Source: Cunninghamia lanceolata (Eukaryota; Streptophyta; Pinopsida; Cupressales; Cupressaceae). Taken from it: a DNA stretch of 64,000 nucleotides. The notes below the pieces were generated by a model that did no database searches, was not told where the DNA came from, and was given only the letters and a program-made list of their open reading frames with translations. The stretch is from NCBI GenBank assembly GCA_027924645.1, contig BSBN01001363.1, positions 2,778,001-2,842,000 on the forward strand, written 5' to 3'. A program made the translations under genes and the position numbers. Within the stretch, counting starts at the first letter, position 1; every line of letters begins with the position of its first letter. This document shows positions 33,642-45,459 of this stretch, one piece after another.

Positions 33642-33840
33642 TTGCTTCTCTCAAACATTTATGGTGCTCAGTCTAAGCAAGTGCATCTGCTTAGTCAGTT
33701 TTAGTGAGAAGACAAACTAAAACTGCAAAATATGATGAAAGAGTGAGGGTTAGTTGTGAGGGGTGGATGTTGGATACAGGCTACTATGAACATGCGTGCT
33801 TTTCTCATAGGAGACTGATGAGATCCATAAATGGAAAAGA
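33642..33840 (+). pseudogene. Decayed E/E+ extension of the PPR gene
   Basis: In frame after the TAA, translation continues LLLSNIYGAQSKQ. After a broken stretch it gives EDKLKLQNMMKE-stop-GLVVRGGCWIQATMNMRAFLIGD, which follows the E/E+ pattern (KVRKMMKERG, PGCSWI). At 33812-33845 a shifted frame gives ETDEIHKW. At least three stops are present; no DYW domain is seen. Confidence 0.7.
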
Positions 33841-34900
33841 TCGGAAATAAAAGGTAACAGGTTATCTTCGTAACACAAGATATTTGCTTGATGATGAGCA
33901 TTGGTGATAAAAGATATTTGCCTGATATTGCCACCATTGTTAAAAGATAAAACTCTGCAATCCAGCTCATCTCAAATATGTGGCACCTGAAAATATTATC
34001 ATCATTTCAATGATGGATAGCGTTCTTGCAGTCATTTTTTCTGATAATTCTGAAGCAAGAATTTTAGTGATGCTGAGTGAAGGTTATAAGCTTTGGCTTG
34101 CATGATAACATGCATAGGCATCCTCTCAACTTTGGATCGTTAGCAAATGATTTGGAATTATTTTTTGTTTTGTTTTGTGGAGTGTTTGGATGGTCTAGGT
34201 TTATGTTCACCCTCTTCTTTACTCCTCAACATAACCTAGACCAATGAATTTTGATCAAGTTGCTTAGCTTCACGGCTCAAACATGATTTCCTACTTATGG
34301 GGCATCCACACTCGAAATGGAGACTAATGGCTTATGAACGAGAAAATTTGATCATTGGCAATTAATTGAGAGCCAGGTATGGATACATTTACATTTTGTA
34401 TTAAATTAAATGTTGGAATGCAAACAAACAACAATTTTACTTAGTTCTATGACCAATAAAATGCCAAGTGAATGATGTAGACATTGAATTTGATATTTGA
34501 TATCTTGATCTTGATATCTTGATCTTGATATCTGAAGATTGGTGGCATTTGAAAATACCTTAAAAGAATGTCATTGGAGCTTTTGCCTAAATCAATTCCT
34601 AGAAAGTAGACAAAGATTGAAGACAACACTCTCCAAACATGTTCATATAGAATTAGATTCCTTTTAATGCTTCTATTGAAGTGTGAAATACGAATGATAT
34701 GCAAATAATCTCTCAAAGTTCAGACATAGCATTAAATCACTTAAATTGTACTTAGTAGGCCCTTGGAGGGAAATGTTTATGTTACAATTTTTAATTTGGG
34801 AAATTAAAAATAGGTGCATAGGTTTTTGTAATTGACACATGGATAAAAATAATTTATAGGTAAATGTAAGTATGACATGGATAAGGAGAAGTGAAGAAGA
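33841..34900. other. Non-coding DNA downstream of the PPR gene
   Basis: AT-rich with no gene recognised. A short direct repeat of the word GATATCTTGATCTT occurs two to three times at 34498-34536. Confidence 0.55.
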
Positions 34901-35640
34901 AAGAGATCTTTCCATGGCTTAGCTAGTTTTAATTATAAGTTTATCAAAAAATTTAATAGAATATGTCCACCACTTACTGATGTCACGAGGAATGATAACA
35001 AAAATTTAAGTGGACTATTGCAGATAATAAAAGTTTCAAAAGAAGAAAGAAAGAATTGAACAACCCATATTACTTTGACCAGATTTTGAGATGTTTTTCC
35101 AAATTGATTGTGATGCAATTGGAGTTATACTAAGTCAAGAAGGAAGGCATATTTCTTATTTGATGTCATTGTGCAAGCATTGAAGAAATGATGTCATAAG
35201 AATTATTTTTTATACTGTCAATCAAACATTACATCATTTGAACAACGAGAATAACTTAAGTGGGCAAAATGTCAAATGGGTTGAATCTTTACAAAGTAAT
35301 TGAAACATCTATACGAAATTGACATTGAGTTTTTTTAAGCATTGAAATCATGTAGATTACCAACAAGCGGAGATAGCACTAGATGATTAGAATATTTAAT
35401 TCAAAGGGAATTTGTGGCTCAAAAAAAATGAATTATGTATAACTGAGAGTTAGAGTAACGGAAATTTGATCAAATAAAAACATAGTGGTGAACTAGCAAG
35501 ACACTTTGGTGTTGATAAGACGTATAGCTTGGTAATTGAAAATTATTTTTCGTTATAGATTTATAACAATGTCATAAAATATGTGCTAAATAGTAGAACT
35601 TTCCTAGTAGCAGGAGGAAGACAAGCAGTAGCAAACAAGT
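34901..35640 (+). pseudogene. Ty3/gypsy relic I: RNase H and integrase N-terminus
   Basis: From 35095 the plus strand gives FQIDCDAIGVILSQEGRHIS, the RNase H start, then after breaks LHHLNNENNLSGQNVKWVES (about 35230-35290). At 35488-35550 comes LARHFGVDKTYSLVIENYF, the integrase zinc-binding start. The opening GGCTTAGCTAGTTTTAAT at about 34917 is the RT end, matching GLASFN in relic II. Frames are broken by stops; the flanking LTRs are not identifiable. Confidence 0.65.
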
Positions 35641-36200
35641 TGTCTCATTGACTGAGCTTTTTAGTAATATGAAAGTTTATCGTAGTGCTGAATTCTAATT
35701 TAAAAATAATATTTCCATGGAGAAGAATACTACAAAACATTTTATACTCAGATATATAAGGAAAGATTGTTGCCAAAGCTAATAGAAAAGCCCCAATTGA
35801 TGCAACCAAGTTCCAAATCAAATATGCCTTAGTTAAATAATTGATTTTATAGTACTCATGGTTATTGGAAGAAGATAAAGGATCAAAATAGAGTAAAAGT
35901 AAAGCACAACTTCTCGGTTGACCAAATATGGAATGGAAAATACTTCTAGGTTGACAAAAGATGCATTGAAATGTATTTTTAGCATTGAAAGTGAATGGTG
36001 AATGAAAAATGGTATTGCAAGAATAATGTCGGTAAATTGTAACCAATTCCTAAAGAATGTTAGGAAGGAAAATATTTGGTTTTTTAATGTTATGAGAAAA
36101 AAAGATACCATACAAGTTGGAGAAGAAAATCGAGCAATCTATCTTAGGATTTCTATGTTGTTGACAAAGAACAATGATATTATTTATGACAATTTTTCTA
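35641..36200. other. AT-rich spacer between the two gypsy relics
   Basis: No conserved block recognised. The last ~100 bp (ORF 36002-36304) begins to look like the linker before RT, so part of this may belong to relic II. Confidence 0.4.
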
Positions 36201-37080
36201 AAAGTTTACTACTAGTGAGAAGTATAAATCACCAAATGAATCTAATACCAAGAGCAATTTTACCCGATAGGGCAAAGCATAAGATTGACACCAATGGAAA
36301 GTGAACTACCGAACAGAACAATTGCAAAATTATGGAAGAAAATATTGGTTAGAGAAAGTTTCGGTTTGTGTGCAATACCGACAGTATTATAACCAGACAC
36401 CACAACAATAAACAAGATTACTGTCAACTACAAATTTCCTCTGCCAAGGATCTATGATCTTATGGATTGTTTGTGGTACAAAATATTATAGTAAAATAAA
36501 TTTGACCGGTGAAAATCGTCGAATCAAAATCAAAGGACATCAGAGGAAGACTTCATTTAAGACAAACAAAAGCTTCAATAAATAGTTTATTATGCTTTTC
36601 GGAATGACAAATCTACCTAGTAGAAGTGAAGAAGATATAGTACATCTCATATTTGTATTACAGAGGTTGATAGAAGAGAAGTTGATAAATGTGAAGAAAT
36701 CTAGTTTTATGAAGACAGTCGATTGTATTGGCTTTTTTTAATCTCTAGTAACGAATTGAGGGTGTCCATCATGATAAAATGAAAGGAAATGTTGAATGGC
36801 TAATACAAGTAAGCATTTCTAAAGTTAGATCTTTTCAGGGCTTAGCTAGTTTTAATTGTCTTAATTTGTTGTCACAATTGTTTTAAATTTGCCCATCAAG
36901 CATGACAACATTTGAACAACGAGAATAAGTTATGTGCTCAAAATGTCAAACGGGGTGAATTTTTACAAAGTATTTGAAACATTTATATGAAATTGACATT
37001 GAGTTTTCCAAAGCAACGAAATCATGTACATTACCTATAAGTGGAGATAGAACAAGATCATTAGAATATTTAATTCAGGG
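36200..37080 (+). pseudogene. Ty3/gypsy relic II: RT plus a shortened RNase H
   Basis: From about 36220 come INHQMNLIPRAILPDRAKHK (the usual HxIDLIPGA lead-in), then INKITVNYKFPLPRIYDLMD (36409-36470), INLTGENRRIKIKGHQRKTS, FVLQRLIEEKLINVKKSSFM and VRSFQGLASFN (about 36820-36850). The sequence 36905-37080 repeats 35233-35410 of relic I (CATTTGAACAACGAGAATAA and onward), but the part between GLASFN and that point is much shorter, so an RNase H segment was deleted. The YxDD box is not recognisable. Dead and diverged. Confidence 0.7.
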
Positions 37081-38418
37081 GTAATTTGAGGCTTTGTTGG
37101 CCTTGTTTTTAACTTGCCAATTTTTGAACTTTTTGCATCAAAATCCCTATGTTGAATCACTACCAAGTCACAAATGCTCTGATTATGCTGAAGTGTCAAG
37201 TCGCTTTCCAATTTGAAAGAGGATTTGTCCATTTGTTTTAGTCTAAGCCTTGGAAGCGTTTCTATGGTGTCGTAAATCACGAAAACAATTAAATTTGAAA
37301 ATATATAAGGGCTGGAAAGAAACCCATTTACATGGACATTCCTGAGGCTATTTAATCTAAAGTGGCAAGTTTTCAGATCGAAACACCTTTTGGTTCGGGA
37401 GATATTAAAAGTTCAGTTTTTAACGAGCAATTTGCGGAAACGATTAAATTAGGAGTTTGCGAAAATGAATAAATCAAGGGTTTCATGAAGGCTAGAGCAA
37501 AACGGTTTTGACAAGGAAGCTCGAGGAGTCATTATCTATGGTATGGCCAAGTTTCATGAAAAATAATAAGCCAATCAAAAGTTATGGCATTTTCTCCTTC
37601 ATCGCCTTAGTGGGTTTGTCGGACAAGATTTATGGAGATTTCATGAGATGATGTTGGATACTTTTCAAGTTTTAGAACTTGCATTAACATATATTGAGAT
37701 TCTTAACGTTCTTTTTACACAAGGGACCGGTACACATTTGATTGTGACTTAATATATCCAAATCCGTGGTTAAAAAGAGCTTTGACGAAGAATAAATGAA
37801 TGTTTAAAATTACTCATTTTTAATAATTGAGTATTCAAAAGCACAAGTCATAACTCAAAAGTTAGTTAAAAGGTAGTAAAGTTGGAGTTATGAAAAGTTA
37901 TAAGTTGTACAAAGTTATAACTTGTGAAATTGAGTTGTAAACAGTTATAACTTATAAAAAAGTTGTGAAGTTAGAGGTTGTGAAAAGGTGGAAGTTGTGA
38001 ATTGGTGTTATGATTTTCGACAAGTTATAATTTTCAAAAAGATCTGAAAGCCCTTCAAAATACCGATAAGGGAATTATTGGAAACACATGTTTTAAATTT
38101 TAATAAGTTGTGCATTGTAGTCAAAATGTGGACGAAGGGAAAGAAAATGCAAGTTGTGATTTTCTTTTACTTGTGAAGTGATGAACGGCTTCTCAAATAC
38201 CAATGAATGCAACATTGTAAAAGAAAAGGTAGTTATCCTAACTAGCCCAAGAAATAAATGTTTGCACAAAATGGATTCCTTCAAAAGGCTTTCAAAACCT
38301 TCGAGCAAATGCACTTCGTTGAGGTTAAGTCAAATTTCACAACCTCACACCACCATCGGGAAACTAGAATCAAGTATAGATACCCATCAAACTGTGATTT
38401 GAAGAAGATTTTCATCTG
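37081..38418. other. AT-rich DNA with GTTATAACTT/GTTGTGAA words
   Basis: Between 37850 and 38040 the words GTTATAACTTGT, AAGTTATAA and AGTTGTGAA recur in degenerate fashion, giving local dyad symmetry (GTTATAAC is self-complementary). No gene is recognised; the short ORFs in both strands lack coding character. Confidence 0.45.
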
Positions 38419-38485
38419 ATGATTGTAAATGCAAGTGCCCTAATACACTTGCATGCAAAATGTGGCAGCATTCACAAGGTGCGTA
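38419..38485 (+). pseudogene. PPR repeat scrap
   Basis: Translation gives VNASALIHLHAKCGSIHKVRKV followed by stops. It matches one PPR S/P motif (ALIDMYAKCGSIEKARKVF). Only about 22 codons are recognisable, so it is a fragment of another PPR copy and no gene. Confidence 0.5.
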
Positions 38486-38774
38486 AGGTATAAAACTAGT
38501 TCAAAACCTTTTGTGTTGGATTTTGGGCATGTCCATTCATCAAAGCATAACGTACAAAACCACAATGTTAGAACCACAAATCTTGCAAAATCATAATGAC
38601 ATGCAATCCTATGAGGAAAATAATTGGATTCAATATAATTTGTAAAACAAACATATATCAGTGAATCATATTATCTAATATAAGAAAAGGGGGGAGAAAA
38701 ATACAAATACAAACACACACAAATAAAAGATAAGAAACGCTTCAAAGGGAAAAAAAAGGAAAGGACAAATGCTT

Positions 38775-38975
38775 CATGTTGCAAAGTGCTCTAGGGAGTA
38801 CTAAAGGATGCTGCAGTGAACAAAGCGCTTTAGGGAGCAGCCAAAAACTTGTTGCAAGGAGCAAGGGCACTCTAGGGAGTGGTAAAGGATGCTACAAGGA
38901 ACAAAGCGTTCTAAGGAGCAGTAAAAAGGATCCTGCAGGGAGCAAGGGCTTATAATTGCACTTGCTGGGAAGCAG
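38775..38975. repeat. Minisatellite, ~40-bp unit, four to five copies
   Basis: Units start AAAGTGCTCTAGGGAG, AAAGCGCTTTAGGGAG, AAGGGCACTCTAGGGAG, AAAGCGTTCTAAGGAG and AAGGGCTTATAATTG. Each ends near TGCA(A/G)(G/T)GA(A/G)C. The variation is 10-25% between units. Confidence 0.8.
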
Positions 38976-39118
38976 TAAGGAAGGAATGCCCCTGATGATT
39001 GGTACAAGAGACATCATAGAAACAATCGAAAATCCATGAATAAACACAAAGGGATCTACATGCTTGGGTCAATATCAATACATCAGGAATGATAATAAAA
39101 AAGGAATAAAAATGGTGC

Positions 39119-39826
39119 TGTCATCATTCCCCTAGCATATAGAACAATGACAACATAGTGTGCTATAGGATAATTTATTTTAATTAAACTATCTTTACTC
39201 AGAACAACTTCCCATTACACATTAGGATACTAGCCGCCAAAGTGTATATCTTGTTACTATCCAATCAAGAAGAACAAGAATATCTACGCTATATCCCTTT
39301 TTTGTAACTGAAATTGAAATGATTAAATACTATTAACTAAAACTAATACCACAGAAAAAAGAGGAAATATAGAGATAGACGCACTAATTCAAAGAAATAA
39401 ATGCGGGAAACGAAACAACAAATCACGAGGAACCTTGCACTAGGTAGACAGCCTCATTGCCCAGGATGACAGTCATCATTCCCCTAGCATATAGAACAAT
39501 AACATAGTGTGCTATAGGATAAGTAATTTTAATTAAACTATCTTTACTCAGAACAACTTCCTATTACACATTAGGATACCAGCCACCAAAGATGTATATC
39601 TTGTTACTATCCAATCAAGAAGAACAAGAATATCTACGCTATATCCCTTTTTTGCAACTGAAATTGAAATGATTAAATACTATTAACTAAAACTAAGACC
39701 ACAAAGAAACGAGGAAATATAGAGATAGACGCACTAATTCAAAGAAATAAATGCGGGAAACGAAACAACAAATCACGAGGAACCTTGCACCAAGTAGACA
39801 GCCTCAATTGCCTAGTACGACAGCGC
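39119..39826. repeat. Tandem duplication of ~352 bp
   Basis: Copy 1 (about 39119-39470) and copy 2 (about 39471-39826) share the whole unit, from TCATCATTCCCCTAGCATAT to AGGAACCTTGCACnAnGTAGACAGCCTC, with few differences (a 3-base indel in ACAATGACAACATAG, CCGCC/CCACC, and others). Recent event; no ORF inside. Confidence 0.9.
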
Positions 39827-41473
39827 ATAGCACCAACATCTGCACTTAGCGTTGTAGTCTTTATGGCGCTGAAAATCAAAATCTCTGATCTGTACAATTT
39901 TACACGAACTTCTATGAATTCCTATTGACAACAAATATGATAATTTTTCACACAAAAATCAATAGGTAAGATAAATAGATAGATATGATATCACAAGAAT
40001 GTAATAATGAAATCAACACGGAAGGAAAAAAGGAGTGCAAACAGTCGTGCATTCGAAACCTTTACTCACGTAACCTGCAATCATAAACAGAGAAAAAGGG
40101 TTGAACTGTATAGAGGTTTGCTTCAGTCAAACCTTGTTTTTGGTGTTTCCACCTCAATGGCAACCAAATATTGATTTGTTGATAAAATAGTATGTGCTCT
40201 AAATTCTAACTGCGTCTACAATTGTGACGAGCAGTGACATTTGAAATGATATTTCAATATTGAGAAGCGAATCAATAAGGAAATGAGATTTAACATCAAG
40301 ATAAATGTTAATCTAGATAAATTGACAAAAGGTTGAGGAAGAGATTACAAGGATGATGCTTGAAGACTATCGCATAAGCAAACAAAATGGAACTTTATTC
40401 CGAAGGATAGAAATCTCGAACGAGAGTCTTTCAGATAGCACAAGTTACGAAAGTAAATCATATGAATTGATCGCTCTCAATAACCTAAAACAAAAAAGGA
40501 AAACACAATAATAAACACAAGAAATATGATAGTGAGTAGTGATTTTGGATGAGCATTACTATGAAAAGAAATTGATCCTTTGAATGGCAAAGCGACAAGG
40601 TTTTATAGAAGAGGCAAAAGGCCAAAAAGCTAGAAAAGGAGTCGTTTGGGCATGGATAAACATATGAAAAAGCTCATAATGTGACGCAAATAAAAATGCA
40701 CCTAAAAATGGTTCACAAACTAAAATACACTATTGGGACGCCAACACGTGGCGCAGACATCCGCACTTAGTGCTTTGGTCCGTGCAACTTCAGTTTTCAA
40801 AAGGTTTAGATTACTCAGGGCACTGCCAAGGCTAAGCCACTTATAGTTTTGGGATAGGACAAGCAAAGAGGGTCAAAGCAACAATTGGAAAGAACACTAA
40901 GGGAGTGGACACTAAAGTGAGTACCAAACATGATGTGAAATTGTGAGCGAGCACAATTTATAACACTACATTTAGCCCCCACTTTAGCGTGCAAGCTAAA
41001 GTACAAAAAGTAAATAACATAAAAGCAAACTTTTTACCCAAGTACTGTAGAAGTTTCAGAATGTTGGCAGGTGAGATGAAGCCCCAAACTTAGGATTCTG
41101 CAAAACCATAATGTTAGGCCAAAAAAACTACACATGAAACAAATGTTAGATGCACATGAATATATATGTATAAACTTGATAAGGAAGATTAAACCCAATA
41201 TTTTTTGTCAAAACCCTTGCGGTTAGCAAACAATATATTATAATGCAAATTAATCTAATGCAAACACATAGGAAAGGAATAAAGGGTATGGTTCTAGAGC
41301 TGGAAAATTTTGTTGTTTGCTAGGAACCATATTGATAATCTTCCATAAGTCACTAGAGCTAGCAAAGTCCATTGTTTTCCAAATGGCTTATTGGAAGTGC
41401 TGATAGCAAATGAAGCATCACAGACTAGCATTGCTATGCTAGGTGACCTACATGTCAAATAGTATGAGATTAC
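39827..41473. other. Non-coding DNA, no feature recognised
   Basis: Two GC-richer islands (39826-39860 and 40735-40800) share the words CATCTGCACTTAG / CATCCGCACTTAG with TGCTTTGGTC / CGTTGTAGTC, so they may be related repeat ends. Otherwise AT-rich with no real ORF. Confidence 0.45.
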
Positions 41474-41668
41474 ATGACTAGAAAAATCTACTATTTGCTA
41501 GGTAATTATGATAAAGGTGGTCAGTCTAAACAAGTGTCTCCTTTAGACCACGAATGCAACAAAAAAATGCTTTGGGGTCTAAAAATTGCACTCTCTTTGA
41601 AGATTGAGAAAATTCAAGTTGAAGGTGATTCCAAAATCATTATAGATGTTGTGATTGGTAATGTGGAC
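41474..41668 (+). pseudogene. LINE copy C: RNase H, left part
   Basis: WGLKIALSLKIEKIQVEGDS (41570-41635), followed by KIIIDVVIGN, is the RNase H Asp-containing block of plant L1 ORF2. The frame runs to GTGGAC at 41668, where a solo LTR interrupts. Joined to 44837 it continues without a break through DLGWQLVDIIGDIRSFDGF. Upstream of about 41540 the LINE is not recognisable. Confidence 0.75.
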
Positions 41669-44600
41669 TGTAACAACACTTTCCATAAACTCAAGATTTA
41701 ACTTAAACAAGTCATAAATAAGAATGGTTTACAATATTTGAGTTTGAACATTAAGAAACATTCTTTTCCATCAATTAAGCATGTTAATCAAATCAAGATA
41801 TGATACAACTTACAATTTAATAAATCACTACAATTCTTAGTGAAATTCATCACTAATCAAATACAATTTATCCTCTTAGCATCTTAATCAAATCCTTTTC
41901 ATTTCAATAGACCAACTAGTCAAATGCAAACACTGTATCTGGAACCAGTGACATCTGTCTTCATAAGCCTCGGCTTGTCTCATGCTTGGGAAGGAGAGCA
42001 TCATCTTGGTGCTTTTCCTCCAACCAGGGACTTGGGGCCCCGTTCATCTTCCAAATTGGAAGAGGCCCTACTCTTCACAAAAAGGTTAGACATTGGAACC
42101 AACTAGTTAGCCATCTGAGAATTTGGTGTTGTGTCCTTCCTAATGTCTCACGGTCATACACTATAGATCCACTCTAACTAGTATGACACTACTGGAGACA
42201 CTAGGCCATCTAGATCACTGTGGACCGACAATGCATGTAGAGACGAATGGATTACTTTGGCCAAAGTTTTCATACAAGATGTTACGCAATGAACGTTGTT
42301 ATATGCCCACCACCCTAACTCGACTTATAAGTTATGTACTATAGTCAGTTGTTAACGACCTTGTCATTTAGGTCAAGTATGAGTGTGGGATCCATTCAAA
42401 TCACAGTCCAAACTTTGAACATTTGACTCTCATAAAGGTTAATTATGACCAAATAGGTTACTTAAGAAAAGTGAAACTAGTGACTCCACGTTACTTTGTT
42501 TCGTTCAATTCATTTCAATTTCAAACTTCATGACCATCTTGGTCTCCCGTGTTTGTATAACAATAACATTCATCACATGTGATGAAGTCGATTTCATGAT
42601 ACTTAAGGCATACCTCGCCTTAGTAAATATATTAATTCCTTATGGATCAATATAGCAATTTATTAACAATTGAGCTCATGGGTTATTCTCCAACCCTATA
42701 GTTATAATAAGCAAAAGAATTTATAACTCTTAACATCACTCATTAAGTCATAATTCAGTCCCAAATGGATTTAGTTTACAACCTGTTATAAACTTATTTT
42801 CAACTGTCTCATAAAGAAACTATGTCCATATCCCTTCATATTCGAAGGTTCATTTGACTTACACAATGGTAATAGCAGCACTACAAGTAATTCATTGTCG
42901 ACTGCTCAAGTAAGCCCGACTGGTTTTGTTTGGGTGACAACTGTTCACCGATATATATATATATTTGCCTTCCCGGCAATCCTTACAGTCGATGGACTGT
43001 GTTTTAAGATATCAAAAGTTTCCACAATAATTATTACAATAATGGGACTGCATGCCATACAATGATGCCTAAATGGCTATCAATACAGTCGTAAGATTGT
43101 CTACAAGGAAATGATGCCTATACAGCCATCATAACAGTCGTAAGACTGTATACATAGAAATGAGGCCCTAGCGGTCACCAATATAGTCGCAAGACTGAAT
43201 ACAAATAAATGAGGCTTTTACGGCCATCAAATATAGTTGCAAGACTGTAAACATTATCAAAAACACATGGAGTCATACTTAACTCCCTTTGAGCGCTCAT
43301 AGGCTCGACACTCGTCATCATACGACATGGGTTAAACACAATGAAAGGGATACATGCTTAGCCATTGTGGCTTTGAGCTCTAGTTGGTCATAAAGTATTA
43401 TGCATTACAATGCGGCCAAGTCAAAAGACTCCAGGCTCGTCAAGAAAGAGTCAATCATTACAAGGCTCGACTGAGCGTATATACAAGAATACATACATGG
43501 TTTTCTAGCTCGGCTCCCGCCTTGAGCATAGTCTTAACAGTTATTATGGCTAACAACTTAGCCCAAAGGCTTCGAGTATAAATGCAGCTCATTGATTATC
43601 TTAAACGGGTTCGGCCAATCGGCACCCCAAACCACTGCGTATGACTTATTCAAAAAGAAACACAAGAATGGCTCAACCGACTGGCCTAGTGCCACGACTC
43701 AGAGAAAATAATTATCATGCATGGCATCGCCTTGTAATATGCGTGCCTTATACTTCCATTGAATAACAAAGACTTCATGAATCTTAATTACCTGTGTTGA
43801 GCAAAAGGCCGAATGTAGACCCAGTTCTGCGATTCCTTCCACTGCTCCCCATTCTTGTTTTAACATTGTTCTTCCTTGAACAATTATATCACCTGATACT
43901 TCCCAAAAAGCCAACCTTGGTTTCCTTCTTTTCCCCGTAGTCTCTTTTTTCTTCCCTTTCCGCTTCGATGAGGAGAGACTAGATTCAAAACAAAAAAAAA
44001 AACAAGATAATTGATTTCTCCCATGCCGATAAAGGCTAACAACTACCTTACACTAGGTAGTGCCCCTAAAAAGGTGGCCCAATCCAAGCACGATATGGAA
44101 TGGTTGAGCGCGAAGCTCCCATCCATTATCATGATCGACTATCCACATAAGAATATCCCACCAACTATACTTATCAAAATAAGATAGTAGCAATATTATT
44201 GTTATGGGTAATGACCAATTAAAAGGTTTTATCCTTGATAAGGATTATCACAAGTGATACTCCCCCGAAATCGACTATTCCATTAGTCGAAAGACTAGGA
44301 ATAACATAATGACTCCAAGAACAATAAATAGGAGAGACCTCTTTGTCTCAAAATATTATTATCTCAGCTAGGGATGAAGTTCCCAAAACGTTATTTGGTC
44401 ATCATGACTTGATGAGATAACTTCATCAACCAAAGAATAAACCAAGAACATAGAAACAAAAGACAAGAGACATGACACGTGTCAACTTACGAATGGTTGA
44501 GAAGGACACAGGAGTCGATTACTCAGATGGCTAGTCAACTTATATTATCACAATGTCTAACCCCTTCCTCCAGGATGATACTCTCCTTCCTTCTTCGAAG

Positions 44601-44829
44601 GACATTTGGTTCTCCTGTCACACTCAGGACCATAAGATTGCAATTAGTGTATCATTATCAAATCACGTAATTGAAAATCATTTAAAACTATTTAACATTT
44701 GTTTCTACATCATAATCAAAAATTAAATCAGATATTTCCACAATATGAAATCATTTAACTATGACTAATCCCCCTGATTATCATGTCAATTTATTGATTA
44801 AGTCTAATTTGTAAATTGGGGATGTAACA
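41669..44829 (-). repeat. Solo LTR (3161 bp), TGTTACATCC family
   Basis: Minus-strand orientation: starts TGTTACATCC at 44829, ends ...GTTGTTACA at 41669. Both flanks carry TGTGGAC (41662-41668 and 44830-44836), and the host RNase H frame rejoins when one copy is removed. It is a diverged relative of the LTRs at 46759-49515 and 54617-57433; for example CGGTCATACACTATAG is shared (about 42148 and 47165), followed by CTAACTAGNATGAC. It contains an AT microsatellite (about 42950-42967) and a 49-bp tandem repeat (43038-43265). No internal coding region, so it is a solo LTR. Confidence 0.85.
43038..43265. repeat. 49-50 bp tandem repeat with ACAGTC-GTAA-GACTGT core
   Basis: Cores occur at about 43086, 43135, 43184 and 43234, plus a more diverged one near 42985. 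The unit reads (C/T)AGTCGTAAGACTG, then TACA..AAATGATGCC and GCCATCA. The core is a 6-bp-arm palindrome. Confidence 0.85.
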
Positions 44830-45056
44830 TGTGGACCTTGGTTGGCAGCTTGTTGATATAATTGGGGATATTAGGTCTTTTGATGGGTTTTAACGAGAAG
44901 GAAATTGCATGTATCTATCGTGAGGGAAATAGGGTGGCAGATGGCCTAGCCAACTTAGGCCAAGATTTCACTAATTGGAGATCTTGGCGACAGGTTGACA
45001 ATCTCCCTAGACCTTTACAAGACCTTTTTCACAAAGAGATACCTTTAAAACTTACA
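44830..45056 (+). pseudogene. LINE copy C: RNase H, right part
   Basis: Begins with the second copy of TGTGGAC, then LGWQLVDIIGDIRSFDGF. After a one-base frameshift it gives NEKEIACIYREGNRVADGLA, NLGQDFTNWRSWRQ and PLQDLFHKEIPLKLT-stop at 45056. This is the end of LINE ORF2. Confidence 0.85.
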
Positions 45057-45459
45057 TGATGATTGACAAGACTGGCGCGGTTTTGAATTTGAATGTATAC
45101 CCTTGGCACACGATCAGCTATGGCTAGGGTGGCAATATTATGAGACACATAAGGAGGATGTAAGCTGACTCAGCTCTATATTCACATGGGTCGGAGGCTG
45201 ATGGGGGGGAGATATTTCACCGCGTTGGAGGCAGAGCAATAATAACGAAGACCATCCTGGGTGGTACAATAATTTAAGTTCACTTAAGGTGAACTTAAAT
45301 TCAATTGTGATATTACGATTTATTGTGGCGACCAAGAAAGTTCTCAATCTCGAGAACATATTAGCTGTATTTCTGAAATAAGTACTTACCATCTTTATCA
45401 TCGACTGGCTGTTTACAGTAACACTTTTCTTGCAATCCATCATTTATTTGTTTACCATC
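45057..45459 (+). other. Spacer between LINE C RNase H and ORF3
   Basis: 403 bp without an open frame; the counterpart in copy B is 25748-26186. It holds a perfect inverted repeat with 13-bp arms (AATTTAAGTTCAC, 45271-45283; spacer TTAAG; GTGAACTTAAATT, 45289-45301). Confidence 0.6.

Noticed and set aside
35645..36111. Two minus-strand ORFs (133 and 92 codons)
   Set aside because: Phe/Ile-rich AT-driven frames opposite gypsy linker sequence; no recognisable block.
42216..42226. TGTGGACC at 42219 as the left duplication of the LTR ending at 44829
   Set aside because: The copy at 41662-41668 is followed by TG and rejoins the RNase H frame, whereas 42219 lies within sequence homologous to the related LTRs.
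43038..43265. CRISPR-like array (regular ~49 bp repeats)
   Set aside because: Repeat and spacer are both conserved and degenerate, no cas genes, eukaryotic LTR context; it is a simple tandem repeat.
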